The translations under genes and the position numbers were made by a program. Of a stretch of DNA of 64,000 nucleotides, positions 53,772-61,264 are shown piece after piece (within the stretch, counting starts at the first letter, position 1; each line of letters opens with the position of its first letter). Under the pieces are notes generated by a model that worked only from the letters and a program-made list of their open reading frames with translations, searched no databases and had not been told where the DNA came from. This DNA comes from Pseudomonas oryzagri (GTDB lineage: Bacteria; Pseudomonadota; Gammaproteobacteria; Pseudomonadales; Pseudomonadaceae), in NCBI RefSeq assembly GCF_020831405.1, contig NZ_JAJHPU010000015.1, positions 124,001-188,000 on the forward strand, in the 5' to 3' direction.

Positions 53772-54086
53772 ATGTTCGCGCGCCTTTCCCTCGCCACCGG
53801 AATTGTTGCCTTTCTGGCCCTGTTCGACCCGGTGCCAGCGGAGGCCGGCGATACCCGGGTCTTCATCGGAGTCCCCAGCGTCGAGATCTACTCGCCGCCC
53901 GTAAGCATCCAGTTCGGCGCGCCGCGCTACTACGCGCCCTACTACTACCCGCCGCGCTACTACTACCCGGGACCGGCCTACTACGGGCCGCGCTATCACC
54001 ACCACCATCACCACCGCTACCATCCGCATCGCCGCTACCACCGCGACTACTACTATCGCGACCGCGGGTATCGGGGGCGTTGGTAA
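53772..54086 (+). CDS. Secreted Tyr/Pro/His-rich small protein
   Basis: 104 residues with a signal peptide (MFARLSLATGIVAFLALFDP, cut near AEA). After about residue 50 the chain is low complexity: repeated YYPPRYYYPGPAYYG, then RYHHHHHHRYHPHRRYHRDY. Six consecutive histidines and the tyrosine repeats suggest metal binding or a surface/adhesive role; no function is established. GC-rich, so it belongs to the chromosome rather than the integron, at whose edge it sits. Confidence 0.75.
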   Translation: MFARLSLATGIVAFLALFDPVPAEAGDTRVFIGVPSVEIYSPPVSIQFGAPRYYAPYYYPPRYYYPGPAYYGPRYHHHHHHRYHPHRRYHRDYYYRDRGYRGRW

Positions 54087-54138
54087 GAGGGCACGACGGC
54101 CTGGGGAAACGGTGCCGTCTTGCGGCAAACAGAACCGA

Positions 54139-55101
54139 TCAGCGATCCGGTGGGCTGAGCACCTCATGCCCACCGCGATTGGACACATCGGTAAGTATCA
54201 GGGTGGCCTTCACATCGGCATGGCCCGGCAGCGCCTGTACCGTGCGAATGTCCTGGCCGCTCTCCAGCAGATGGGTGGCGAAGGAGTGGCGCAGGGTATG
54301 CGGCGTGGCAAGCTTGACGATCCCGGCCGCCCGCACTGCCCGCTTGAAGCCCCGCTGGATGCGCTTCTCATCGATATGGTGACGGCGAATTGCGCCCGAG
54401 CGTGGATCGACCGATAGTCCAACCGCTGGAAAAACGTACTGCCACCCCCACTCCCACGCCGCATTGGGGTATTTGCGCGCCAGCGCAAACGGCAACCACA
54501 CGTCGCCGCGTCCCGTCTCCAGTTCGGTGTTGTGCTGCGCGCGGACCACGCCCAGGTGCTGACGCAGCGGCTGCGAGAGAGTACGTGGCAAAACGGTCAC
54601 ACGATCCTTCATGCCCTTGCCGTCCCGCACCAGGATCTCCCCACGGGAAAAGTCGACATCCTTGACCCGCAGCCGTGCCACCTCCATCAGGCGCATGCCG
54701 GTCCCGTACAACAGGCTGCAGGTCAGCCAGAGTTCACCCTCCAGCTCTTCAAGCACCCGACGTACCTCATCAACCGATAGAACCACCGGCAAGCGTTCCG
54801 ACTTCTTCGCCCGCACCACATCGTTCAGCCAGGGAAGGTCGATAGCCAGCACCTGCTTGTAGAGAAACAGCAACGCCGCCAATGCCTGATTCTGCGTGGA
54901 CGCCGAAACCTTGCGCCGCACCGCCAGATCGGTGAGAAAAGCTTCCAGCTCCGGAGCGCCCATTTCGACAGGGTGACGATACCGATGAAAGCGAATGACC
55001 TGCTTCACCCACTCGCAATAGACGCGCTCGGTGCGAATGGAGTAGTGTTTGAGGCGAATCAAATCTCGCATCTGATCGAGCAACTTGGGCTTACCGTCCA
55101 T
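54139..55101 (-). CDS. intI: Integron integrase, full length but lacking the catalytic tyrosine
   Basis: 320 residues from ATG 55101 (MDGKPKLLDQMRDLIRLKHY). It has the tyrosine-recombinase core with box I GTGMRLMEVARL, HTLRH (His268, Arg271) and the IntI-specific insert ALARKYPNAAWEWGWQYVFP. The nucleophile region, normally near LLGHSDVKTTMIYTHV, reads LPGHADVKATLILTDV: Leu303 (codon CTT, 54195-54193) replaces Tyr, Pro292 replaces Leu and Asp305 replaces His. Without the tyrosine no DNA cleavage is expected. The frame is uninterrupted, so decay is recent or the protein has another role. Confidence 0.92.
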   Translation of the reverse strand: MDGKPKLLDQMRDLIRLKHYSIRTERVYCEWVKQVIRFHRYRHPVEMGAPELEAFLTDLAVRRKVSASTQNQALAALLFLYKQVLAIDLPWLNDVVRAKKSERLPVVLSVDEVRRVLEELEGELWLTCSLLYGTGMRLMEVARLRVKDVDFSRGEILVRDGKGMKDRVTVLPRTLSQPLRQHLGVVRAQHNTELETGRGDVWLPFALARKYPNAAWEWGWQYVFPAVGLSVDPRSGAIRRHHIDEKRIQRGFKRAVRAAGIVKLATPHTLRHSFATHLLESGQDIRTVQALPGHADVKATLILTDVSNRGGHEVLSPPDR

Positions 55102-55214
55102 GGTGTATAACTCCCCAAAGCAGTCATCCTGACCGCAGAACCCGCAGAGTAGACAGGGAGAGCACGAATGACAAGGAATGTTATCCACCACGCCCGTTCG
55201 GGCAGTTATACACC
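55102..55214. repeat. 11-bp inverted repeat bracketing the intI leader
   Basis: GGTGTATAACT (55102-55112), touching the intI start codon, is the exact inverse of AGTTATACACC (55204-55214). A separate perfect hairpin ACACCA/TGGTGT (55210-55223) overlaps the distal copy and abuts attI. These could be integrase or regulator binding sites. Confidence 0.5.
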
Positions 55215-55221
55215 ATTTGGT

Positions 55222-55239
55222 GTCTAATAATAGTTAGAC
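55222..55239 (+). other. attI primary recombination site
   Basis: GTCTAA (55222-55227) and GTTAGAC (55233-55239) form the inverted pair of simple integrase-binding sites. GTTAGAC fits GTTRRRY, and the first cassette begins here, 4 bp before its ORF. Confidence 0.8.
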
Positions 55240-55242
55240 GCC

Positions 55243-55563
55243 ATGAAAAAACTCAGCGAAATTGAACTCCACGATGGGAACTTACTAGGTTTCCATCTGA
55301 ATCCTGAAAGCCAGACTGTCACTATCGACATTGAATATTGCTCCGGCACTGAAAGCGGCGACCGTGGTAAGGCGAAAATCAATTTCACAGGAGTTACGCA
55401 GGTCAACCAAATTCTTGACCTAGACCTCATGAAGAAACATGCAGTTTTCGGCAATATCGTTCAATGGGTTGTTGGGGAAAAGCCAAAGGTTACTCACCTC
55501 TATCTTGCAAGAGGTCTAATATCCATAACATCAAAAACCGTTGAACTGGTGGAGGTCGTCTAA
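55243..55563 (+). CDS. Cassette 1 hypothetical protein
   Basis: 106 residues, AT-rich. MKKLSEIELHDGNLLGFHLN opens a compact alpha/beta protein with regular beta strands (SQTVTIDIEYCSG; KAKINFTGVTQVNQI). No catalytic motif recognised. First cassette, so the best placed for expression from a promoter in intI/attI. Its stop codon lies in the attC R'' box. Confidence 0.7.
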   Translation: MKKLSEIELHDGNLLGFHLNPESQTVTIDIEYCSGTESGDRGKAKINFTGVTQVNQILDLDLMKKHAVFGNIVQWVVGEKPKVTHLYLARGLISITSKTVELVEVV

Positions 55564-55646
55564 CAATGCGCTCAACTGCCGCTCACTTCGTTCGCTGGAC
55601 TCGCAAAAGCTGCGCTTTTGCTCGCCCGTTAGCTTAATCGTTAGCG
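55558..55646 (+). repeat. attC 1
   Basis: GTCTAAC (55558-55564) to GTTAGCG (55640-55646), 89 bp. Inner arms include AAAAGCTGCGCTTTT and CGTTAGCTTAATCGTTAG. Nearly identical in the core to attC 3 and attC 4. Confidence 0.88.
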
Positions 55647-55656
55647 CTCAATACGC

Positions 55657-56100
55657 ATGGAACACCTGGATCATCCAACTGAAGCACTATGGGAGCAGCG
55701 GCGCCATTGGTTTGAGGCGCATATTTTTCACTACGAAGAACGCGGTAGCTATTTAGTAGGCGAACAAGCCTGCGCCCTGATTTCAGAAGTTCAATCTTGT
55801 TTCTGCGCGGGGGCATGGGCTGCCGTAGTTATGCTCGCTTTCGGAGTCATCGAGGCGAATCTCAAAGAAATTGATCCTTCGGCCAAGAAGAGTAAAGCAA
55901 TCGATCTACTTAGAGCGAACGAATTTGATGAAAGGTTTCACCGTTTAAGAATGCGTAGAAACAGTCTTATTCATGGTGATCATGGGTGCCCAGCAATTAC
56001 AGTCGATCAGCAGTGGGATAATAGAGCTGAGTTGGAATTGGAGGCTAAAGAAGCGGTGGGCCTAATGTTTGAAGCCTTCTATTCGCAGGCTGGCACATGA
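55657..56100 (+). CDS. Cassette 2 hypothetical protein
   Basis: 147 residues. MEHLDHPTEALWEQRRHWFE, with CFCAGAWAAVVMLAFGVIEA (possibly a buried helix) and a HEPN-like stretch FHRLRMRRNSLIHGDHGCPA. The R-x-x-R-N-S-L-I-H-G pattern recalls the RxxxxH motif of HEPN RNase/AbiV-like folds. That resemblance is suggestive only. Confidence 0.65.
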   Translation: MEHLDHPTEALWEQRRHWFEAHIFHYEERGSYLVGEQACALISEVQSCFCAGAWAAVVMLAFGVIEANLKEIDPSAKKSKAIDLLRANEFDERFHRLRMRRNSLIHGDHGCPAITVDQQWDNRAELELEAKEAVGLMFEAFYSQAGT

Positions 56101-56101
56101 T

Positions 56102-56173
56102 CGCTAACAATCCGTTCCAGCGGACAAGCAGCCAGCTTCGCTGTCTGCTTGCCGCTGAACTCCGTCGTTATAT
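56102..56173 (+). repeat. attC 2
   Basis: CGCTAAC (56102-56108) to GTTATAT (56167-56173), 72 bp, with AGCCAGCTTCGCTGTCTGCT in the stem. Same subtype as attC 9. Confidence 0.85.
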
Positions 56174-56192
56174 GCCACTAGGAATTTGATCA

Positions 56193-56654
56193 GTGGAACT
56201 TGGCGAAATTTCTATTTGGGTTGGTGTTGTTTCTGGCGTTGCAGCCTTAATAATGCAATTTCGCAGCTTGATTCTTGAGCGTGAAATTCTAAAAATTTCG
56301 GCCTATACCGGATACTCGGACGGCAGCGGCAAACAATCTCAAAGCTCAGTATCTGTTGTGCTATTAAATAAAGGAAAATCCAAGGTTTACATTCACAAAT
56401 TTGGCATTAGAGAGCCAAAACGAACCGAGACAACAAATGGCATTAAGCTCACCGTAAAGGGCGGCGTTTACCACACAATATTTAATGACATGAGCACTCT
56501 CTGCATTGAGCCAAACGAGAAAAAAGTTTTCCATTTCGACGGCTACAGTGAGGCTGGTATCAAGAAAGTTCTTGAGCTAAAACGAGTGCGCGCATACGTA
56601 GTCGACTCAAATGGAAAAACACATAGCGCAATAATTAAGGCGTACGGCATATAG
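56193..56654 (+). CDS. Cassette 3 membrane-anchored hypothetical protein
   Basis: 153 residues from a GTG (AGGA 9 nt upstream). One N-terminal TM helix (about 7-26; ISIWVGVVSGVAALIMQFRS) and a cytosolic or periplasmic beta-rich domain (SSVSVVLLNKGKSKVYIHKF). Pattern common among integron cassette proteins of unknown role. Confidence 0.62.
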   Translation: MELGEISIWVGVVSGVAALIMQFRSLILEREILKISAYTGYSDGSGKQSQSSVSVVLLNKGKSKVYIHKFGIREPKRTETTNGIKLTVKGGVYHTIFNDMSTLCIEPNEKKVFHFDGYSEAGIKKVLELKRVRAYVVDSNGKTHSAIIKAYGI

Positions 56655-56737
56655 CAATGCGCTCAACTGCCGCTCACTTCGCTCGCTGGACAGTCAAAAG
56701 CTGCGCTTTTGCCTGCCCGTTAGCTTAATCGTTATAA
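56649..56737 (+). repeat. attC 3
   Basis: ATATAGC (56649-56655; degenerate, AGC instead of AAC) to GTTATAA (56731-56737), 89 bp. Core as in attC 1 and 4. Confidence 0.82.
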
Positions 56738-56746
56738 GCCAAGAAT

Positions 56747-57058
56747 ATGAACCATATGCCAACGTACGCTGAAATAGCGCTTGAGTACCAGCGAATACTC
56801 ATCCAAGACCTTGATCGAATTATGGAACGTCATGGCATTGATCTGAAGACACGACGCAGCATCTGTCTGAGCTATGCATTTCAAACAGGAACACTGCGTG
56901 ATGGAGCAAGGCTTGAGGTCAATGGAGTAGAGCTTTCACCTGAAGTAGTATTCAAACTACTCTCTGGAGCGGAAATTCAAAACACCGAAAAACTCTATTT
57001 CCACGACAACGCAAGCAATTCCGTGTTTAGCTACTTTGACGCTCAGGAAGGCTTATAA
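56747..57058 (+). CDS. Cassette 4 hypothetical protein
   Basis: 103 residues, acidic, mainly helical N-terminal half (MPTYAEIALEYQRILIQDLD; RRSICLSYAFQTGTLRDGAR) then strands with NSVFSYFDAQEGL. No known motif. Starts MNHM; the second Met is also possible. Confidence 0.65.
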   Translation: MNHMPTYAEIALEYQRILIQDLDRIMERHGIDLKTRRSICLSYAFQTGTLRDGARLEVNGVELSPEVVFKLLSGAEIQNTEKLYFHDNASNSVFSYFDAQEGL

Positions 57059-57141
57059 CAATGCGCTCAACTTTCGCTCACTTCGTTCGCTGGACGTCCA
57101 AAAGCTGCGCTTTTGGCCCCCCGTTAGCTTAATCGTTAGGT
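57053..57141 (+). repeat. attC 4
   Basis: TTATAAC (57053-57059) to GTTAGGT (57135-57141), 89 bp; overlaps the cassette 4 stop codon. Core as in attC 1 and 3. Confidence 0.88.
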
Positions 57142-57150
57142 GCCTTCGGC

Positions 57151-57573
57151 ATGAAGCCAGATCTCTATGACCCAATAAACGAGCTGGTCATAAAAATCGT
57201 TAATGCATCAGAAGTTAACGATCAGAAGGGACAGTGGGCTGCTTACCAGGCTCTTAAAGTTTTATGCGAAAGCAGCGAAGAAAACGGAAATCACCATCCC
57301 TTCCAGTGGGAAATATTAGGCGATTTTACGCATAACAAATCACTTGCACTGAGCTTCTATGAAAAAGCATTGAGCCATGCTATCGCATTAACACTTGACG
57401 AATACATTGCATCAATATGCTTGGCTATGGCGGAAGCCCATATTAACCTAGGCGATATCTCAGCAGCAAAAATCCTAGCAACGCAGGCCAATGAGGCCGC
57501 AATCAAGACCGACGATTTAGAGCTTAGGAGGAGCATCAGTGAGTTACTACTTGAAACATCGAGCCGCACCTAA
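57151..57573 (+). CDS. Cassette 5 TPR-like hypothetical protein
   Basis: 140 residues, all helical. Segments such as NKSLALSFYEKALSHAIALT and ASICLAMAEAHINLGDISAA with KILATQANEAA follow the tetratricopeptide pattern (A/G at helix crossings), about three repeats. A protein-protein interaction role is likely; partner unknown. Confidence 0.65.
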   Translation: MKPDLYDPINELVIKIVNASEVNDQKGQWAAYQALKVLCESSEENGNHHPFQWEILGDFTHNKSLALSFYEKALSHAIALTLDEYIASICLAMAEAHINLGDISAAKILATQANEAAIKTDDLELRRSISELLLETSSRT

Positions 57574-57651
57574 CAAACGGTTCAAGGCCGTTCGCTTCGC
57601 TCACTCGGGACGCCCGCATACTGCGGTCGCCCCTTAACCTAAACATTAGAG
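57568..57651 (+). repeat. attC 5, with an altered core site
   Basis: ACCTAAC (57568-57574) to ATTAGAG (57645-57651), 84 bp. The crossover base is A instead of G, so this site may be a poor recombination partner. Stem includes GCTTCGCTCACTCGG. Confidence 0.75.
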
Positions 57652-57664
57652 AGATAGCAGAATA

Positions 57665-58246
57665 ATGAAAGAATTGATAATCCGTGAGGCCACACCTGGT
57701 GATGCCTCCGCCGTCGCAAATTTAGTGAATGCTGCTTATCGTCCTCAGCCAGGAAAGGGGGGATGGACTCATGAGTCGAATATTGTTAGCGGCGACAGGA
57801 CAAGCACTGCTCAAGTCATTAATGCATTAAGAACATCAACCATCCTTATCGGTTCGTGTGATGAACAAATAGTCGCGTGTGTCCAGGTTGAGCCAGATGA
57901 TCTTGATGCCTATATTGGCATGCTTGCTATTGAGCCTGGCGTGCAGGCCTCAGGATTAGGCAAGGCGATGTTGCGCCACGCCGAACAATATGCTGAGTCG
58001 ACGCTTGGCGTGAGCCAATTTAAACTGGTTGTAGTTCGAGCGCGAACTGAATTGGTACAGTTTTACTGCCGTAGAGGCTATAACGAGACAGGGGAAATTT
58101 TGTCTTATCCAGTAAACAGCAGCGTGGGAATTCCAATCAGCGAGAATTTGGAGCTGATCGTTCTTAGAAAACCCTCTAACTCGTCGCTCAATTCGGACCC
58201 GCAGCAAGACCTTGCCGCTTCGCGGCACGTGCTGCAGTCCTGTTAG
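57665..58246 (+). CDS. Cassette 6 GNAT-family acetyltransferase
   Basis: 193 residues. MKELIIREATPGDASAVANL, acetyl-CoA loop LAIEPGVQASGLGKAMLRHA and the C-terminal FYCRRGYNETGEI are clear GNAT features. The last about 24 residues (from NSSLNSDPQQD on) are encoded by the attC itself. GNAT cassettes can confer aminoglycoside or fosmidomycin-type resistance, but no subfamily is evident here. Confidence 0.85.
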   Translation: MKELIIREATPGDASAVANLVNAAYRPQPGKGGWTHESNIVSGDRTSTAQVINALRTSTILIGSCDEQIVACVQVEPDDLDAYIGMLAIEPGVQASGLGKAMLRHAEQYAESTLGVSQFKLVVVRARTELVQFYCRRGYNETGEILSYPVNSSVGIPISENLELIVLRKPSNSSLNSDPQQDLAASRHVLQSC

Positions 58247-58259
58247 CTCGGCGTTAGCG
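58174..58259 (+). repeat. attC 6
   Basis: CTCTAAC (58174-58180) to GTTAGCG (58253-58259), 86 bp, with GCCGCTTCGCGGCACGTGC in the stem. Distinct in sequence from the other attC sites of the array. Confidence 0.78.
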
Positions 58260-58266
58260 CCTGGCA

Positions 58267-58644
58267 GTGAGCGTCGTGCCCAATCCCGGCCGCCTGGAAA
58301 AAAACAAAATATCTCGCACCGCTGCACGGCATGCGGCCTCCCCAAATCACGACAGCTTGACAGCGAATCAGCAACTTCAAGTCGTCGCTAAACCAAAGCG
58401 TGGTTTGCATTTCAAAAGGCAGCCCAGGCTTGGCGTAATCACTGCTCAAGAAAAACCGGGTCCATGCCCTGGCCTGGCGCATTACGCAAATATCATGTTA
58501 AAAAGCGTGGCCGCTGAGTGCGCCATTCCCTTGGTGAAACGTGGTTCCTCAGCTCAAAGCAAATCGAGATGTTTGGCTAAAACCCATAGCAAGCTGTCCT
58601 CGCCTTTCACCACCGCCCCTGGTGCACCTGAAAAAAGCCGCTGA
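58267..58644 (+). CDS. Cassette 7 possible ORF (coding strand uncertain)
   Basis: GTG at 58267 gives 125 residues, basic and Ser/Ala/Pro-rich (SVVPNPGRLEKNKISRTAAR; LKSVAAECAIPLVKRGSSAQ). On the other strand a 79-residue frame (58482-58243, MRQARAWTRFFLSSDYAKPG) has a more protein-like mix of Trp/Phe/Tyr. Neither has a strong ribosome site. The cassette may be non-coding or read in reverse. Confidence 0.3.
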   Translation: MSVVPNPGRLEKNKISRTAARHAASPNHDSLTANQQLQVVAKPKRGLHFKRQPRLGVITAQEKPGPCPGLAHYANIMLKSVAAECAIPLVKRGSSAQSKSRCLAKTHSKLSSPFTTAPGAPEKSR

Positions 58645-58693
58645 ACCTATGTCGCCTTCTTCAAAACCCACCAAACCCGTCGCTAACAAGTCG

Positions 58694-60075
58694 TATATGG
58701 ACTCTCCCCACAAGTAGTGAGAAGTAGCTTTTCCAGCCCTGTCGTCAGTGCGGTTGCATTCCTATATCCGGCCTGTACCGGGCGCTTGCGCCCTGGCCAT
58801 TCTGTAGTTCGCGCAGCGGGGGCCAAGCGCTCAATCGATCCCAAGGATCAGCATTGTTATCGGCCTTGTTCCGCTGCAGGACTCGCCTGTTCTGACAGTG
58901 CTGCTGCTCACTACAACCACAAGAAAACCATCACCTCCCACTTGATTACCCCGCTGTCATGCGGGCCTCACGCTTTGCCAGTCTCCACTGAATCGGCGCT
59001 CATGGCACCACACCGCCCAGCAGATCCGTACCAGCTTGTTGGCCAGCGCCACCGCCGCCTTGTTGTGGCCAATCCGCGTGGCGGTTTCCACCGCCCAGCG
59101 TTGCAGACGCGTCAGCCGCTCCGGCGCTCGGCTATGCAGGCGCTGCGTGGCCAACAACGCCGCTCGCGCGCCGTGGACCAGCAGGGTACGCACGTAGGTA
59201 TTGCCCTGCCGGCTGATGTGCCCCAGTTTGCGCCGGTCGCCGCTGCTGGATTCGCGCGGGGTCATGCCCAGCCAGGCGCTCAGCTGGCGGCCACTGGCGA
59301 AGCGCTCGGGCTGACCGACCGCGGTTTTCAGGGCGCTGGCGGTCAGCACGCCGATGCCGCTGACTTCGTCGAGCTTATGCACAATGGCGTCATCGACGTG
59401 CCAGCGCTGGAGCTGCTGTTCGCACTCGACCATGCATTGTTCGTGGAGGTTGATCTCGGCCAGGACGATCTGCAGCTGGCCGCGCAGAGCCGCCACTTCT
59501 GGCCGTTCGACCAGTTCGTGAGCCGCCCGAAGAAAGGCAGCTGTCGACGCCGGCGCCTCGATGCCCATTTCCCGCAAGATGCCGCGCAGCAGGTTGATGC
59601 GCTGGGTACGACTCTTCTTCCAGGTTTCGCGCAGGCCGTGCAGTTGCTGAAGCTGTTGCTGCTCGTGGGTCTTCACCGGTATCGGGTGGATGTCGGCGCA
59701 GCGCGCGGCTTCGAGGATGGCATCGCAGTCGTTGCGGTCGGTCTTGTTGCGCCGCCGATAAGGCCGTACGTAGCGCGCATGCAGCAGGATCACCCGATGG
59801 CCCAGCGCCTGGGCGAAACGTCCCCAGTAGTGCGCCGTGCCGCAGGCTTCCATCAGCCACTCGACCGGCTCGGCTTGCCCCTGTATATAGTGACGAAACG
59901 CCTCGCGATTCAGCCGCTTGCGCTGAATCACCTGCCCGGCACGGACGCTCTCGGCAACCTGGTAAACGGACTTGGCCAAATCCACTGCAATCTGCTTGCA
60001 CATCGCTGACACCCTCCAAACGCCACTCACGGCACCGCTGGTGCGGTCAAGTGTGGTGCAGGGAGAGGCCATTAC
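58694..60075 (-). mobile_element. IS1111-attC group insertion sequence (IS110 superfamily)
   Basis: About 1.38 kb, transposase on the minus strand. Subterminal inverted repeats ATGGACTCTCCCCACA (from 58697) and, inverted, ATGGCCTCTCCCTGCA (from 60072) match at 13 of 16 positions, leaving 3 bp outside each. No target duplication evident. Insertion just after TAACAAGTCG of an attC is what the IS1111-attC group is known for. The target choice is consistent with both copies in this window. Confidence 0.88.
58957..60003 (-). CDS. IS110-family (IS1111 group) transposase
   Basis: 348 residues from ATG 60003. N-terminal DEDD nuclease domain: VDLAKSVYQVAE, WLMEACGTAHYWGR and the NKTDRNDCDAILEAARCAD block. 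C-terminal transposase_20 domain with SGIGVLTASALKTAVG and WLGMTPRESSSGDRRKLGHI, ending RQGNTYVRTLLVHGARAALL. Apparently intact. Confidence 0.93.
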   Translation of the reverse strand: MCKQIAVDLAKSVYQVAESVRAGQVIQRKRLNREAFRHYIQGQAEPVEWLMEACGTAHYWGRFAQALGHRVILLHARYVRPYRRRNKTDRNDCDAILEAARCADIHPIPVKTHEQQQLQQLHGLRETWKKSRTQRINLLRGILREMGIEAPASTAAFLRAAHELVERPEVAALRGQLQIVLAEINLHEQCMVECEQQLQRWHVDDAIVHKLDEVSGIGVLTASALKTAVGQPERFASGRQLSAWLGMTPRESSSGDRRKLGHISRQGNTYVRTLLVHGARAALLATQRLHSRAPERLTRLQRWAVETATRIGHNKAAVALANKLVRICWAVWCHERRFSGDWQSVRPA

Positions 60076-60169
60076 AGCATTCAAATCGCTCGCTTCGCTC
60101 ACTGGGACAGTCAAACGCTGCGCGTTTGCCTGCCCTTTAACCTGAACGTTATGTATAAGGAAACCTCGC

Positions 60170-60613
60170 GTGATTAGCTTGAAAAAGGTGATTGCATTTC
60201 TGCGAGGGGGCTCAAGTGAATTTAATGATCCAGAAATGCTGCTGCAAGCAACTTTAGATTCCTTGCCAAAGGTAGAGGCCGAAATTCTAGCTAAACAGAT
60301 CGAGGCGGTATCAATTGTTCAGCGCCAGCATCCAGGGCGACTTGTAGTGGCATATTATCCAAAAATAATAAATGTTCCTCAGCTGCCGTATTTAGGGTAT
60401 GAATACTGTATTTCAAAAGTAACACACAAGTCTGCCGGCAAAATAAAAACAACCAACCTTGTATTGCACGAGGGGCGATTCATGACATTCGAAGGAAACG
60501 TCCCTCTTAAAGAAGACAAAATAGAATCCATTGTAAAAGTAGTGCCACACCCTAGTGATTATAATCAAGTAGCCGAAAAGATAGATACAGAGGAGCATGG
60601 CACAAATGCATAA
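60170..60613 (+). CDS. Cassette 8 hypothetical protein
   Basis: 147 residues from a GTG with AAGGA 8-9 nt upstream. MISLKKVIAFLRGGSSEFND, then helical (LDSLPKVEAEILAKQIEAVS) and beta segments (RLVVAYYPKIINVPQLPYLG). No known domain. It should not be expressed from a promoter upstream of the IS unless the IS reads through. Confidence 0.65.
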   Translation: MISLKKVIAFLRGGSSEFNDPEMLLQATLDSLPKVEAEILAKQIEAVSIVQRQHPGRLVVAYYPKIINVPQLPYLGYEYCISKVTHKSAGKIKTTNLVLHEGRFMTFEGNVPLKEDKIESIVKVVPHPSDYNQVAEKIDTEEHGTNA

Positions 60614-60694
60614 CAACACATTCAACTCGTTCGCTATCGCTCACTGGGACGCTGCGACGCATTGCGGCTTGCGCCCCTTAATGCAACGTTAGGT
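60608..60694 (+). repeat. attC 8
   Basis: GCATAAC (60608-60614) to GTTAGGT (60688-60694), 87 bp. Its start TAACAACACATTCAACTCGT shows what the uninterrupted attC 7 probably looked like. Confidence 0.85.
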
Positions 60695-60700
60695 GCCCAT

Positions 60701-61150
60701 ATGTCCACCTCTTTCCGTCCTCCTGCGGTGCTAGATCCAAAGCGTGTTGGCGAATACCCGGCTTTAGCCAAGGCTGGCGGCGGCTATGTTTGGGACGAAG
60801 TGTTGGAATACCGGGTATGGTGCCATCCGGAAAAAGGGGCGCCAGATGAATTTGATAGTTGTGACTATTACTATGCATTTGCTACCTACAATGAGGCACT
60901 TGAGTTCTCTCACAGCAACCTCGGCCGCGAAGAACCTTTAGCTTTAGTGCTTCAAAGAGAGTACATCGACGAACCAGAACCAGAGCAATATGCTCATGTT
61001 AAAGAAGAGCGTATTGCTGAATGGCCGGTGGCATTTCTAATCAGACCTAGACGAACTGACAAAACCATTCCAGATTTCATGTCACCAGATGCTCCGCCCA
61101 ATCGTTTGGCGATTCTCCGTGGCCAGGCCAAAGCTAATGGCAGCGCGTAG
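60701..61150 (+). CDS. Cassette 9 hypothetical protein
   Basis: 149 residues from ATG 60701 (MSTSFRPPAVLDPKRVGEYP). Features WCHPEKGAPDEFDSCDYYYA, then PLALVLQREYIDEPEPEQYA and PDFMSPDAPPNRLAILRG. Acidic, aromatic-rich, single domain. I recall similar proteins from cassette arrays of other bacteria, sometimes mislabelled acetyltransferases, but no catalytic motif is visible. Confidence 0.68.
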   Translation: MSTSFRPPAVLDPKRVGEYPALAKAGGGYVWDEVLEYRVWCHPEKGAPDEFDSCDYYYAFATYNEALEFSHSNLGREEPLALVLQREYIDEPEPEQYAHVKEERIAEWPVAFLIRPRRTDKTIPDFMSPDAPPNRLAILRGQAKANGSA

Positions 61151-61189
61151 TTTCAATATTGAAGTGCAACAAAACCCTTGGTGCACTGC

Positions 61190-61261
61190 ACCTAACAATC
61201 CGGTCCACCGGACAGTCAGCCAGCTTCGCTGTCTGCCTGCCGGTGACCTTTGTCGTTAGAC
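61190..61261 (+). repeat. attC 9
   Basis: ACCTAAC (61190-61196) to GTTAGAC (61255-61261), 72 bp; stem CAGCCAGCTTCGCTGTCTGC as in attC 2. Confidence 0.85.
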
Positions 61262-61264
61262 CAC

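Larger units (their letters stand above)
58681..60154 (+). repeat. attC 7, split by the IS1111-family element
   Basis: The R'' half is CGCTAAC (58681-58687) followed by AAGTCG. The IS follows at once. The remaining half resumes GCATTCAAATCGCTCGCTTC at 60077 and ends GTTATGT (60148-60154). Joined, the halves give a normal attC of about 85 bp. Confidence 0.85.

Noticed and set aside
55102..55191. Upstream extension of intI to an ATG at 55191
   Set aside because: The extra 30 residues are cysteine-rich and unlike any IntI N terminus; MDGKPKLLDQ at 55101 is the normal start.
55101..55240. SOS (LexA) control of intI
   Set aside because: No CTGT-N8-ACAG box could be found in the leader by eye.
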